Source: Nitrospirota bacterium (GTDB taxonomy: Bacteria; Nitrospirota; Nitrospiria; SBBL01; Manganitrophaceae). Taken from it: DNA of 5,733 nt. The notes under the pieces are model-generated. The model made no database searches. It was given only the letters and a program-made list of their open reading frames with translations, and was not told the origin of the DNA. Numbering within the stretch: the stretch's first letter is position 1; every line of letters starts with the position of its first letter. The stretch is from assembly GCA_023248505.1 (NCBI GenBank), contig JAHFEM010000153.1:1-5733 (forward strand). The letters are read 5' to 3'. Made by a program: the position numbers and the translations under genes. This document shows positions 1-5,733 of the stretch, piece by piece.

Positions 1-1
1 A

Positions 2-586
2 CTCTTTGCAAACTACATCCAGCGTTTGACGGGACAATATCCTAAGTTCAGCATTAGCTTCGGATACGATCAACGGTTTACCGGCGGAGAGTACGAGCAT
101 CTTTTGAAGGCGACCATCGACATGCGCAGGGTGTTCTCCTTCTCCAATCACCACGAAATCGGAACCCGCTTTTTCATCGGTCAATCCTTCGGAACTCTTT
201 TCGAGAACAGCCGCTTTTTCCTGGGGGGGGATGATGGAATGCGCGGCTTCACGCCGCTTCGGTTTGAGGGAGATAATATTTCCTTAATTTCGGTGGAGTA
301 CCGATTCCCGATCTTCTACGATACCGACCTTAATCTGGCCGGCACCGCCCTGACCCACACGCTTCAAGGGGCGCTCTTTGCCGATGCGGGGATCGTCACC
401 GACTCCCGAAACATCTTTCAGTTCATCAACTACCAGAAAGATATCGGCGCAGGAATTCGGTGGAATCTGGACTTCTTGGGTTTCTACCCGGCCACTCTTC
501 GGTTTGATGTGGCCATCCCCGTCGGCCCCACCATCCAGGCCGAGAAAAAACCACACTACTATCTCACCGCGGGGGTGCCGTTCTAA
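2..586 (+). CDS. Omp85/BamA-TamA family outer membrane protein, C-terminal part (5'-truncated by window edge)
   Basis: This is the last 194 residues of an outer-membrane beta-barrel of the Omp85 superfamily (bacterial surface antigen, D15 type). The frame is open to the left edge, so the TTG at 26 is an internal Leu codon and the true start lies outside. Seen in the sequence: alternating polar/hydrophobic strands; the family hallmark LGGDDGMRGF near visible residues 74-83, whose Arg is the invariant loop-6 (L/V)RGF/Y arginine lining the barrel lumen; the typical strand SVEYRFPIF; GALFADAGIV; then RFDVAIPVGP; and a C-terminal YYLTAGVPF ending in Phe, which fits the beta-signal recognised by the BAM machinery. 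Known for the family: members insert outer-membrane proteins (BamA, TamA), secrete partners, or carry fused N-terminal enzymes such as patatin. The missing N-terminus (POTRA, patatin or beta-propeller) decides which, so no gene symbol is given. It converges on the cyclase gene, 58 bp away. An 8-G run at 223-230 lies within the hallmark motif. Confidence 0.9.
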   Translation, partial: LFANYIQRLTGQYPKFSISFGYDQRFTGGEYEHLLKATIDMRRVFSFSNHHEIGTRFFIGQSFGTLFENSRFFLGGDDGMRGFTPLRFEGDNISLISVEYRFPIFYDTDLNLAGTALTHTLQGALFADAGIVTDSRNIFQFINYQKDIGAGIRWNLDFLGFYPATLRFDVAIPVGPTIQAEKKPHYYLTAGVPF

Positions 587-640
587 GACAACAAACATCG
601 GAATCGGGCGAGAGGACCACGAGAGAGCTGAACGGTAAGA

Positions 641-652
641 TCGCTTAAGCGA
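641..652. repeat. Perfect 12-bp palindrome overlapping the cyclase stop codon
   Basis: TCGCTTAAGCGA reads the same on both strands and contains the TAA stop of the minus-strand cyclase gene (645-647). It is the only obvious symmetry in or beside the 58-bp gap (587-644) between the convergent barrel and cyclase genes. As RNA it could form only a 4-bp stem with a 4-nt loop. On the + strand it is followed by a short AGGAAAATTTT stretch, and on the - strand by no U-tract. It is therefore at most a weak terminator, and it could be coincidental. No canonical terminator is visible for either gene. Confidence 0.35.
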
Positions 653-1766
653 GGAAAATTTTATCTCGACCCATCACCTTCGCCTTGTACATCGCCTGGT
701 CGGCAAGGCGGATCAGATCGGTTTTATTCTTGGCATGCTCGGGGAACCCGGCAATTCCAAAGCTTGCGGAAAGATGAATGGAGAGTCCTTCTTTCTTTAA
801 AAACTCATGTGTCCGAATGGCATTGCGTACACGATGAGCGATTCGAGAGGAGGTCTCCACATTGGTTTCCGGAAGAACGACCACAAACTCATCCCCGCCA
901 TACCGCGCGATAATATCGACCTCCCGAAGCGTCTTTCGTAAGATCTGGGCGACCTCCACCAGGACCTGACTTCCCATCAAATGGCCATATTGATCATTGA
1001 CCAGTTTAAAATGATCCATGTCGAGGAAGATCAGCGAGATACAGGAACCGTATCGCTGGCATCGCTTGATCTCAAGATCAAGCGTTTGGTCCAAGAATCG
1101 GAAGTTATAAAGATGCGTTAAATCATCCGTCGTCGCGAGATCGGACATCTTCTGATAGAGCGAGGAGCGCTCAATGGCCAGGGCCGCCTGATCGACCAGC
1201 TTCAGCAAGAGGTCGAGATCCTTCTCGTCGAACGGTTTTCGATCCGAACGATTGACCATTTGGATCACGCCGATGACTTTCCTTTTGCTGATGATCGGCA
1301 CGGAGAGAACCGATTTCACCTTGGTATGAGGGTAGAATTCGCTCCGCTGAAATTGTTTCTCCTTCGAGAAATCGGTGATCAACAAGGGCGTCCCCTTCTC
1401 GGCCACCCAGCCGACCGGCCCCTCTCCAGGCTTGTAACGTCTACCTTTCATCGATTTGGGATTCATTCCTTTCGCCAGCTCGAAATAGAATTCATCCATT
1501 ATCTCGTCGCTTAAGAGGAGCGACCACGATTCGCTGCGGACCATTTTTTGGGCGGTTTCCATGATCACGCGGAGCATTTTCTTTAATTCAAGGGTGGAGG
1601 TGAGCGCTTTCCCGACACTGATGAAGTAAGCAAGCTCTCTGGTTTTCTGGCGAAGCTCTTGTTTTAGACGGGCATTCTCTTGAGAAAGAAGACGGACAGG
1701 TTGCTCTGGGGGGTGGGATGCGGCGCGGCGCGTTTTCGACCGGTTCTTAGCGGTCTTTTTTTTCAC
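645..1766 (-). CDS. GAF-GGDEF diguanylate cyclase
   Basis: Predicted cytoplasmic enzyme that condenses two GTP into cyclic di-GMP. With the start chosen here it has 373 residues. A Lys/Arg-rich N-terminus is followed by a short heptad-like helix (about 26-60), a GAF sensor domain (about 60-199) and a GGDEF domain (about 208-371). The catalytic core looks intact: LDMDHFKLVND supplies the metal and guanine-binding residues, YGGDEF (GGDEF at 290-294) is the active-site loop, and REVD (281-284), five residues earlier, is a canonical RxxD inhibitory site for product feedback. DQAMYKAKVMGRD near the end is also typical. No transmembrane segment is seen, so the GAF domain should sense a cytosolic signal; its ligand is unknown. 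Start choice: GTG at 1766 lies 2 nt after the secA stop, with GGAAG 5-6 nt upstream. A longer frame from TTG at 1811 (388 aa) would overlap secA by 43 bp and has no ribosome-binding site. The gene is probably the distal member of a secA operon. Confidence 0.93.
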   Translation of the reverse strand: MKKKTAKNRSKTRRAASHPPEQPVRLLSQENARLKQELRQKTRELAYFISVGKALTSTLELKKMLRVIMETAQKMVRSESWSLLLSDEIMDEFYFELAKGMNPKSMKGRRYKPGEGPVGWVAEKGTPLLITDFSKEKQFQRSEFYPHTKVKSVLSVPIISKRKVIGVIQMVNRSDRKPFDEKDLDLLLKLVDQAALAIERSSLYQKMSDLATTDDLTHLYNFRFLDQTLDLEIKRCQRYGSCISLIFLDMDHFKLVNDQYGHLMGSQVLVEVAQILRKTLREVDIIARYGGDEFVVVLPETNVETSSRIAHRVRNAIRTHEFLKKEGLSIHLSASFGIAGFPEHAKNKTDLIRLADQAMYKAKVMGRDKIFLA

Positions 1767-1768
1767 AC

Positions 1769-4426
1769 TTATCTTCCGTGGCACTTCTTGTACTTTTTCC
1801 CGCTCCCGCAACTGCAGAGATCGTTTCTTCCGATCTTCTTTTCGGAGCGTTGAACGGTGCGCACAGGAGCCGAGTCTCCCCGGTTGAGGTGCAGCTCTTG
1901 CGCCTTCGGGAATACGGCAGCGATCGGTTTCTCTTCCTCTCTCATGACTTGAACGCGGAAAAGATGTTCAATGGTATCCCGCTTGATCCGATCGATCATT
2001 GCAGAGAACATCTCAAACCCCTCTCGCTTGTACTCGCTCAGAGGATCTTTCTGACCATATCCGCGTAGACCGATCCCTTCTTTCAGGTAATCCATTGCAA
2101 GAAGATGGTCTTTCCAATGAGTGTCGATCATTCGCAAGAAGATCTGCCGTTCCAAGTGCCGGAGTAGCTCGGCGCCGACTTCCGACTGCTTCTTTTGGTG
2201 CGTTTCCTGAACTCGCCGAATGATCTCTTCTTTTAAGCCATCCCTTCCGATGTCAGGAAGACCGAGATCCTCCCTTGAAAGGGAGAGGCTAAACTGGCGT
2301 GAAAGAGCTTCCAAAAGGCCCTCGATCTCCCAATCCTCCGGATGGACCTCCTCGGCGCAGTAGGTCGCCAAAACCTCATCGACCTGCTCCTCCATGATCT
2401 CCTTCAGGTCGCCCTCCGTCCCTTCCCCAAAAAGCACTTCCCTGCGGCGATTGTAAATGACCGTCCGCTGTTTGTTCATGACATCATCATATTCCAACAG
2501 CTGTTTTCGAATATCAAAGTTGTGTCCCTCGACGCGCTTTTGGGCATTTTCAATCGCGCGGGTGACCATCCGATGTTCGATCGGCACCCCCTCTTCCATC
2601 CCCAGCCGGCCCATAAGATTGGAAATCCGCTCCGAACCGAAGATGCGAAGGAGATCATCTTCCAGGGAAAGATAAAACCGCGAAGACCCCGGGTCTCCCT
2701 GACGGCCCGACCGGCCGCGCAGCTGATTGTCAATGCGCCGCGATTCGTGCCGCTCCGTCCCCATAATGTGGAGACCTCCCAGGGAAATGACCTCTTGCTT
2801 CTCGCTTTCGCACGTCGCCTTGATTTTCTCTTTAGCCGATTCGAGCGCCGACGCCTCCGCGTCGGGATGCTGAGCGCGGTACTGCTTAAATAAGAACTCC
2901 GGATTGCCTCCGAGAAGAATATCGGTGCCGCGGCCGGCCATGTTGGTCGCGATCGTCACCGCCCCCTTTCGTCCCGCCTGGGCGATAATCTCAGCTTCCT
3001 TCTCGTGATATTTTGCGTTCAACACCGCATGGGGAATTCCCACCCGCTTAAGCAGAGCAGAAAGGTGTTCGGATTTCTCGATAGAGATGGTCCCGACTAA
3101 AATTGGGTGGCCGGTCTTGTTTAACTCACTCGTCTCCTCAACGATCGCATCAAATTTTTCCCGCTCGGTTCGATAGATCACATCAGAGTAGTCCTTCCGG
3201 ATCATCTGCCGATTCGGAGGAATGATCATCACTTCCAAGCTATAAATTTTTGAAAATTCGGCCGCTTCGGTATCGGCCGTTCCGGTCATCCCTGCCAATT
3301 TTTTATAAATACGGAAGTAGTTCTGGAAGGTAATGGAGGCCAGGGTTTGGTTCTCATTGGCGATTTTGACCCCCTCTTTCGCCTCCACAGCCTGATGGAG
3401 GCCATCGCTCCAACGGCGGCCCGGCATCAAGCGGCCCGTGAACTCATCGACGATGAGAACCTCTCCGTCCTTGACCACATAATCGACATCCGCCTTAAAC
3501 AGGGCATGCGCTTTGAGAGCCTGGAGTACATGATGAACCAGTGTCATATTCGTAATGTCGTAGAGATTGTCTACGCCAAGCAGCTTTTCGACTTTCGCAT
3601 TACCCTCTTCAGTCAGAGTCACTGTTTTGGTTTTCTCTTCAATCGTATAATCTTTATCCTGCTTCAGAGAAGGGATAATTTGATTGACCCGGTAATAGAG
3701 CTCGGTCGAATCTTCGGACGGACCCGAGATGATCAACGGCGTCCTTGCCTCATCGATTAAAATGCTATCGACCTCGTCGACAATGGCAAAACTTAATTCC
3801 CGCTGAACGAAACTCTGCGGGTCAAATTTCATATTATCCCGGAGATAATCGAATCCAAACTCGTTATTGGTCCCATAAGTCACGTCAGATCCATAGGAGA
3901 TCTGGCGTTCCCGATCGGTCGAGTCATGCTGGATGATTCCCACCGTCAATCCCAGGAATCGATAAATCTCTCCCATCCATTGCGAGTCTCTTTTTGCCAG
4001 ATAATCGTTCACCGTAACAACATGAACTCCGCGTCCGGTCAAGGCATTCAGGTAAACGGGGAGCGTTGCAACCAACGTCTTACCCTCGCCGGTCTTCATC
4101 TCAGCGATTTTCCCCTCGTGCAGAGCGATCCCTCCCAAAATCTGCACATCAAAATGACGCATGCCGAGGACGCGTTTTGATGCCTCGCGCACAATGGCAA
4201 AGGCCTCCGGCAGGATCTCCTGAAGCTGCTTCGACAGATCCTCATCCGTTGGCGATCCTTCGGCCAGTTGTCTCCGAAAAGATTCCGTCTTGTCTCTTAA
4301 ACCCTGATCCGAAAGTGCGGAAATCGACTTCTCAAACTCATTCACCCTGGAAACGATGGGCCAAAGACGCTTGAGTTCTCGGTCGTTTCGACTCCCGATG
4401 ACCTTTTTTAATAAGCTCCCTAACAT
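1769..4426 (-). CDS. secA: Preprotein translocase ATPase SecA
   Basis: SecA is the motor ATPase that pushes unfolded preproteins through the SecYEG channel. It cycles between the cytosol and the inner face of the membrane. The gene is complete at 885 residues, close to the usual bacterial length. In order: an N-terminal helix ([13 protein letters not shown]); NBD1 with Walker A MKTGEGKT at 110-117 and the DEVD Walker B box at 217-220; the preprotein cross-linking region (about 228-370); NBD2 with [10 protein letters not shown] (494-503) and the arginine-finger motif [10 protein letters not shown] (571-580); the helical scaffold and two-helix finger, including [18 protein letters not shown] (768-785); then a variable linker and the zinc-binding tail [15 protein letters not shown], with ligands C871, C873, C882 and H883. 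That tail normally binds SecB and lipids. It reads NDLCSC rather than the common NDPCPC, but all four zinc ligands are kept. The ATG start is supported by AGGGG at 4436-4432, 5 nt upstream. The gene is transcribed from its own promoter, and the cyclase gene follows 2 nt after its stop. Confidence 0.98.
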   Translation of the reverse strand: MLGSLLKKVIGSRNDRELKRLWPIVSRVNEFEKSISALSDQGLRDKTESFRRQLAEGSPTDEDLSKQLQEILPEAFAIVREASKRVLGMRHFDVQILGGIALHEGKIAEMKTGEGKTLVATLPVYLNALTGRGVHVVTVNDYLAKRDSQWMGEIYRFLGLTVGIIQHDSTDRERQISYGSDVTYGTNNEFGFDYLRDNMKFDPQSFVQRELSFAIVDEVDSILIDEARTPLIISGPSEDSTELYYRVNQIIPSLKQDKDYTIEEKTKTVTLTEEGNAKVEKLLGVDNLYDITNMTLVHHVLQALKAHALFKADVDYVVKDGEVLIVDEFTGRLMPGRRWSDGLHQAVEAKEGVKIANENQTLASITFQNYFRIYKKLAGMTGTADTEAAEFSKIYSLEVMIIPPNRQMIRKDYSDVIYRTEREKFDAIVEETSELNKTGHPILVGTISIEKSEHLSALLKRVGIPHAVLNAKYHEKEAEIIAQAGRKGAVTIATNMAGRGTDILLGGNPEFLFKQYRAQHPDAEASALESAKEKIKATCESEKQEVISLGGLHIMGTERHESRRIDNQLRGRSGRQGDPGSSRFYLSLEDDLLRIFGSERISNLMGRLGMEEGVPIEHRMVTRAIENAQKRVEGHNFDIRKQLLEYDDVMNKQRTVIYNRRREVLFGEGTEGDLKEIMEEQVDEVLATYCAEEVHPEDWEIEGLLEALSRQFSLSLSREDLGLPDIGRDGLKEEIIRRVQETHQKKQSEVGAELLRHLERQIFLRMIDTHWKDHLLAMDYLKEGIGLRGYGQKDPLSEYKREGFEMFSAMIDRIKRDTIEHLFRVQVMREEEKPIAAVFPKAQELHLNRGDSAPVRTVQRSEKKIGRNDLCSCGSGKKYKKCHGR
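1772..1777 (-). promoter_or_regulatory. Ribosome-binding site supporting the GTG start of the cyclase
   Basis: GGAAGA (read on the - strand) lies in the last codons of secA. It is separated by TAAGT from the GTG at 1766-1764, a suitable distance for a Shine-Dalgarno site. The alternative TTG at 1811 is preceded by TCTCTGCAG, with no purine-rich site. The placement lets ribosomes that finish secA restart on the cyclase gene. The match to GGAGG is partial, so the start remains a prediction. Confidence 0.5.
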
Positions 4427-4469
4427 TCTAACCCCTAAAATAAAAACGAATATCTCTCAAAATGTTTTG

Positions 4470-4498
4470 ATTATATCATAGAATAATCACTCTTACTA
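4470..4498 (-). promoter_or_regulatory. Extended -10 promoter of secA
   Basis: On the - strand TGATATAAT (4478-4470) is a perfect sigma-70-type -10 hexamer TATAAT (4475-4470) with the TG of an extended -10. At 17-bp spacing the -35 position (4498-4493) reads TAGTAA, only 3 of 6 matches to TTGACA, which is expected when an extended -10 compensates. The predicted start near 4463 gives a 5' leader of about 37 nt ending in the AGGGG ribosome-binding site. The element lies just downstream of the csp terminator, so secA should be expressed independently of csp. This is predicted from sequence only. Confidence 0.7.
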
Positions 4499-4503
4499 TG
4501 TGT

Positions 4504-4540
4504 TAAAAAAAAACCCCGACAAGGAGACCTTGTCGGGGTT
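4504..4540 (-). terminator. Intrinsic (Rho-independent) terminator of the cold shock gene
   Basis: Read on the - strand, a perfect 13-bp stem AACCCCGACAAGG / CCTTGTCGGGGTT closes a TCT loop. It is followed directly by a run of T (nine T in total at 4513-4505, the first two belonging to the stem). It begins 15 nt after the csp TAG stop (4558-4556). It should stop csp transcription before secA. On the + strand the trailing sequence is AAAACTATTT, so it is essentially a one-way terminator. Confidence 0.95.
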
Positions 4541-4555
4541 AAAACTATTTCATCC

Positions 4556-4759
4556 CTATTCCTTTACAACGTTGGCTGCTTGCGGACCTTTATCACCCTG
4601 GATAATCTCAAACTCGACAGTTTGTCCCTCAGCCAAGGTCTTGAATCCATCTCCTTTAATTGCCGAGAAATGAACAAACACATCTCCCCCCTCTTCCCTC
4701 TCAATAAATCCATACCCCTTCTTTTCGTTGAACCACTTGACTTTCCCTTTCACCGCCAT
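4556..4759 (-). CDS. Cold shock protein, CspA/CspB family (single CSD)
   Basis: A 67-residue single-domain cold shock protein, the standard family length. It is a small five-stranded OB-fold that binds single-stranded RNA and DNA in the cytoplasm and melts RNA secondary structure. Both nucleic-acid-binding motifs are intact: RNP1 as KGYGFI (14-19) and RNP2 as VFVHF (27-31). The stacking residues are W9, F10, Y16, F18, F28, H30 and F31. Tyr in RNP1, where E. coli CspA has Phe, is a common variant. The ATG at 4759 follows GAGG at 4767-4764 (4-nt spacing), and a stronger AGGAGGG lies at 4777-4771 (11-nt spacing, rather long). The gene lies 144 bp after the M23 peptidase stop and ends in a strong terminator. 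The sequence does not show whether it is cold-induced or constitutive, and the paralogue letter cannot be assigned. Confidence 0.97.
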   Translation of the reverse strand: MAVKGKVKWFNEKKGYGFIEREEGGDVFVHFSAIKGDGFKTLAEGQTVEFEIIQGDKGPQAANVVKE

Positions 4760-4903
4760 CTGACCTCAAACCCTCCTGCTGCCCACCTTGATTAATCAGC
4801 CTCCCCGGCCCAAACCAGGATGGGGTGTTGATAATCCAGAGAGAGACCCGCGCAGTCTCCCCCCCCTTTCAAAGAGAAGAAGGTATCCTTCCCTTGAACT
4901 TTC
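4760..4903 (-). promoter_or_regulatory. Upstream / possible leader region of the cold shock gene
   Basis: This 144-bp gap between the M23 stop and the csp start has no ORF of note and no convincing -35/-10 pair. The best candidate is GAGACT followed 17 bp later by GATTAT, which is weak. It contains a GAGAC/GTCTC inverted repeat (4843-4847 and 4855-4859), an 8-G run on the - strand (4866-4859), and the 10-bp palindrome TGATTAATCA (4798-4789) about 30 bp before the start codon. A small AAGG-ATA-CCTT hairpin (4890-4880) just after the M23 stop lacks a U-tract, so it is not a convincing terminator. Either csp has its own promoter here with a structured leader, or it is read through from the M23 gene. 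Confidence 0.3.
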
Positions 4904-5733
4904 TTAATTCAGAACGTATCTCATCGGATTGACGGGTACGTCATTTACATATATTTCATAATGGAGGTGGGGTCCGGTTGAGAGGCCGGTGCTTCCAACG
5001 TAAGCGATGATATCTCCCCGCTTTATTTTTTGTCCAACCTTAACGGCGGCTTTAGAGAGATGTCCGTAATAAGTCGCGATTCCATATCCATGATTGATCT
5101 TGATGAGCTTTCCAAGTCCACTATCGAACCCGGTGTAGCTGACGACCCCCGCTGCAGGCGCAATCACCGGGGTGTCCTGGCGGGACGCGATATCAATACC
5201 ATTGTGCATGCTCACTCTTCCCGTGAAGGGAGAGACCCGGCTTCCAAAACCGGATGTGAGCCAGCCGGTTGTAGGCCAGATCGAAGGGGTCGATGCCCAC
5301 AAAGACTGACGGCTCTGAACTGCTTCCGTCAATTCCTGAAAACTCTTTTCTTGCGCAATGGCTTTGCCTTGAAGATCCCCTAAATCGAGTTGAATCGATG
5401 TCATTAACTTTGAACCGTCTGAGTGGGGCAGCCCTACTTCCTCCGGTCCGCCTTGTCCCATCACTCCCACCTCTTTCCTCGGTCCAATGTCGGTGATAAC
5501 GCGTAGCTTCTGGTCTAACTCAATCAGACGAGTCATCTGCTTCTTAAGATCATCAATCGTTGTCAAGAAGCTCTGGATTTGGATTTTTTGAGTTTTTGCT
5601 TCCCTTCGTAAATCTTTTAGCTCTGTGATTTGACCCAGCATTAAAAAATATTGCACAAAAAAGCCGGCGAGAACCAGCAGGAGGATGGATGAAAACCCAA
5701 CTAAATATTTACATGTTTTTTTGCTGAGTGAAA
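4904..5733 (-). CDS. Membrane-anchored, coiled-coil M23 (LytM-type) metallopeptidase, 5'-truncated by window edge
   Basis: Predicted zinc peptidoglycan endopeptidase that cuts peptide cross-links in the periplasm. The visible part is 275 residues and continues past the right edge. A GTG at 5656 could be taken as a start, but the frame stays open upstream with no ATG, GTG or TTG before the edge. Starting there would cut through a hydrophobic segment (GFSSILLLVLAGFFVQYFLML, about visible residues 12-32) that follows a basic SLSKKTCK stretch, which is the layout of an N-terminal signal-anchor. Next come a predicted coiled coil (about 35-85), a Gly/Pro-rich linker, a second helix (about 108-140) and the C-terminal M23 domain (about 165-275). 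All M23 signature residues are present: HNGID (H176, D180), GHL (H224) and HLH (H255, H257). This suggests an active enzyme rather than a degenerate EnvC/NlpD-type activator. The partner or regulator is unknown. It lies 144 bp upstream of csp on the same strand. Confidence 0.93.
   Translation of the reverse strand, partial: SLSKKTCKYLVGFSSILLLVLAGFFVQYFLMLGQITELKDLRREAKTQKIQIQSFLTTIDDLKKQMTRLIELDQKLRVITDIGPRKEVGVMGQGGPEEVGLPHSDGSKLMTSIQLDLGDLQGKAIAQEKSFQELTEAVQSRQSLWASTPSIWPTTGWLTSGFGSRVSPFTGRVSMHNGIDIASRQDTPVIAPAAGVVSYTGFDSGLGKLIKINHGYGIATYYGHLSKAAVKVGQKIKRGDIIAYVGSTGLSTGPHLHYEIYVNDVPVNPMRYVLN

Noticed and set aside
26..586. A complete 186-residue protein starting at TTG 26
   Set aside because: The frame is open upstream to the window edge and the product is only the C-terminal part of an Omp85 barrel. 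The TTG is an internal Leu codon.
284..598. A 104-residue minus-strand frame antisense to the barrel gene
   Set aside because: It overlaps the conserved Omp85 coding sequence and has no recognisable protein features.
866..1830. A degenerate (inactive) GGDEF domain acting only as a c-di-GMP receptor
   Set aside because: The GGDEF signature, the metal-binding Asp residues and the FKLVND motif are all intact, so an active cyclase is more likely.
2342..2893. A 183-residue open frame on the + strand opposite secA, and similar long + strand frames opposite secA, the cyclase and the M23 gene
   Set aside because: They lie wholly antisense to well-conserved genes, show no recognisable domain, and are explained by the codon pattern of the real genes.
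4427..4503. A SecM-like arrest peptide or riboswitch controlling secA
   Set aside because: The predicted leader is only about 37 nt, contains no small ORF with an export signal, and folds into nothing obvious.
4880..4903. An intrinsic terminator just after the M23 stop
   Set aside because: The AAGG-ATA-CCTT hairpin is short and imperfectly extended, and no U-tract follows on the - strand.

Overview
The window comes from an ordinary chromosomal neighbourhood of a diderm (Gram-negative) bacterium. The Omp85-type outer-membrane barrel at the left end is the evidence for an outer membrane. Base composition looks close to balanced, and codon use looks even across the genes. The pairing of a membrane-anchored M23 peptidase gene with secA, and the style of the GAF-GGDEF protein, resemble Nitrospirota and former deltaproteobacterial genomes. 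That placement is an impression only, because no rRNA or other firm marker gene is present.

Layout: on the + strand, positions 2-586 hold the 3' end of an Omp85/BamA-like barrel gene that begins before the window. Everything else is on the - strand and converges on it. Reading leftward from the right edge, the genes are: a membrane-anchored, coiled-coil M23 (LytM) peptidase whose start lies beyond the right edge (4904-5733); a cold shock protein (4556-4759) closed by a strong intrinsic terminator (4504-4540); secA with its own extended -10 promoter (1769-4426); and a GAF-GGDEF diguanylate cyclase (645-1766) whose best start lies 2 nt after the secA stop.

How the genes may relate: three of the five products serve the cell envelope. 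SecA drives preprotein export, the Omp85 protein belongs to the family that inserts or translocates outer-membrane and surface proteins, and the M23 enzyme cuts peptidoglycan. The cyclase makes c-di-GMP, which often controls surface behaviour, and its position suggests co-transcription and translational coupling with secA. The cold shock protein forms its own transcription unit or the end of the M23 one.

No mobile element, CRISPR array, RNA gene or defence island is visible, and I see no convincing new biological system. The points most worth a second look are the secA-cyclase coupling with its start-site ambiguity, the back-to-back csp terminator and secA promoter, and an 8-G run inside the conserved motif of the barrel gene.
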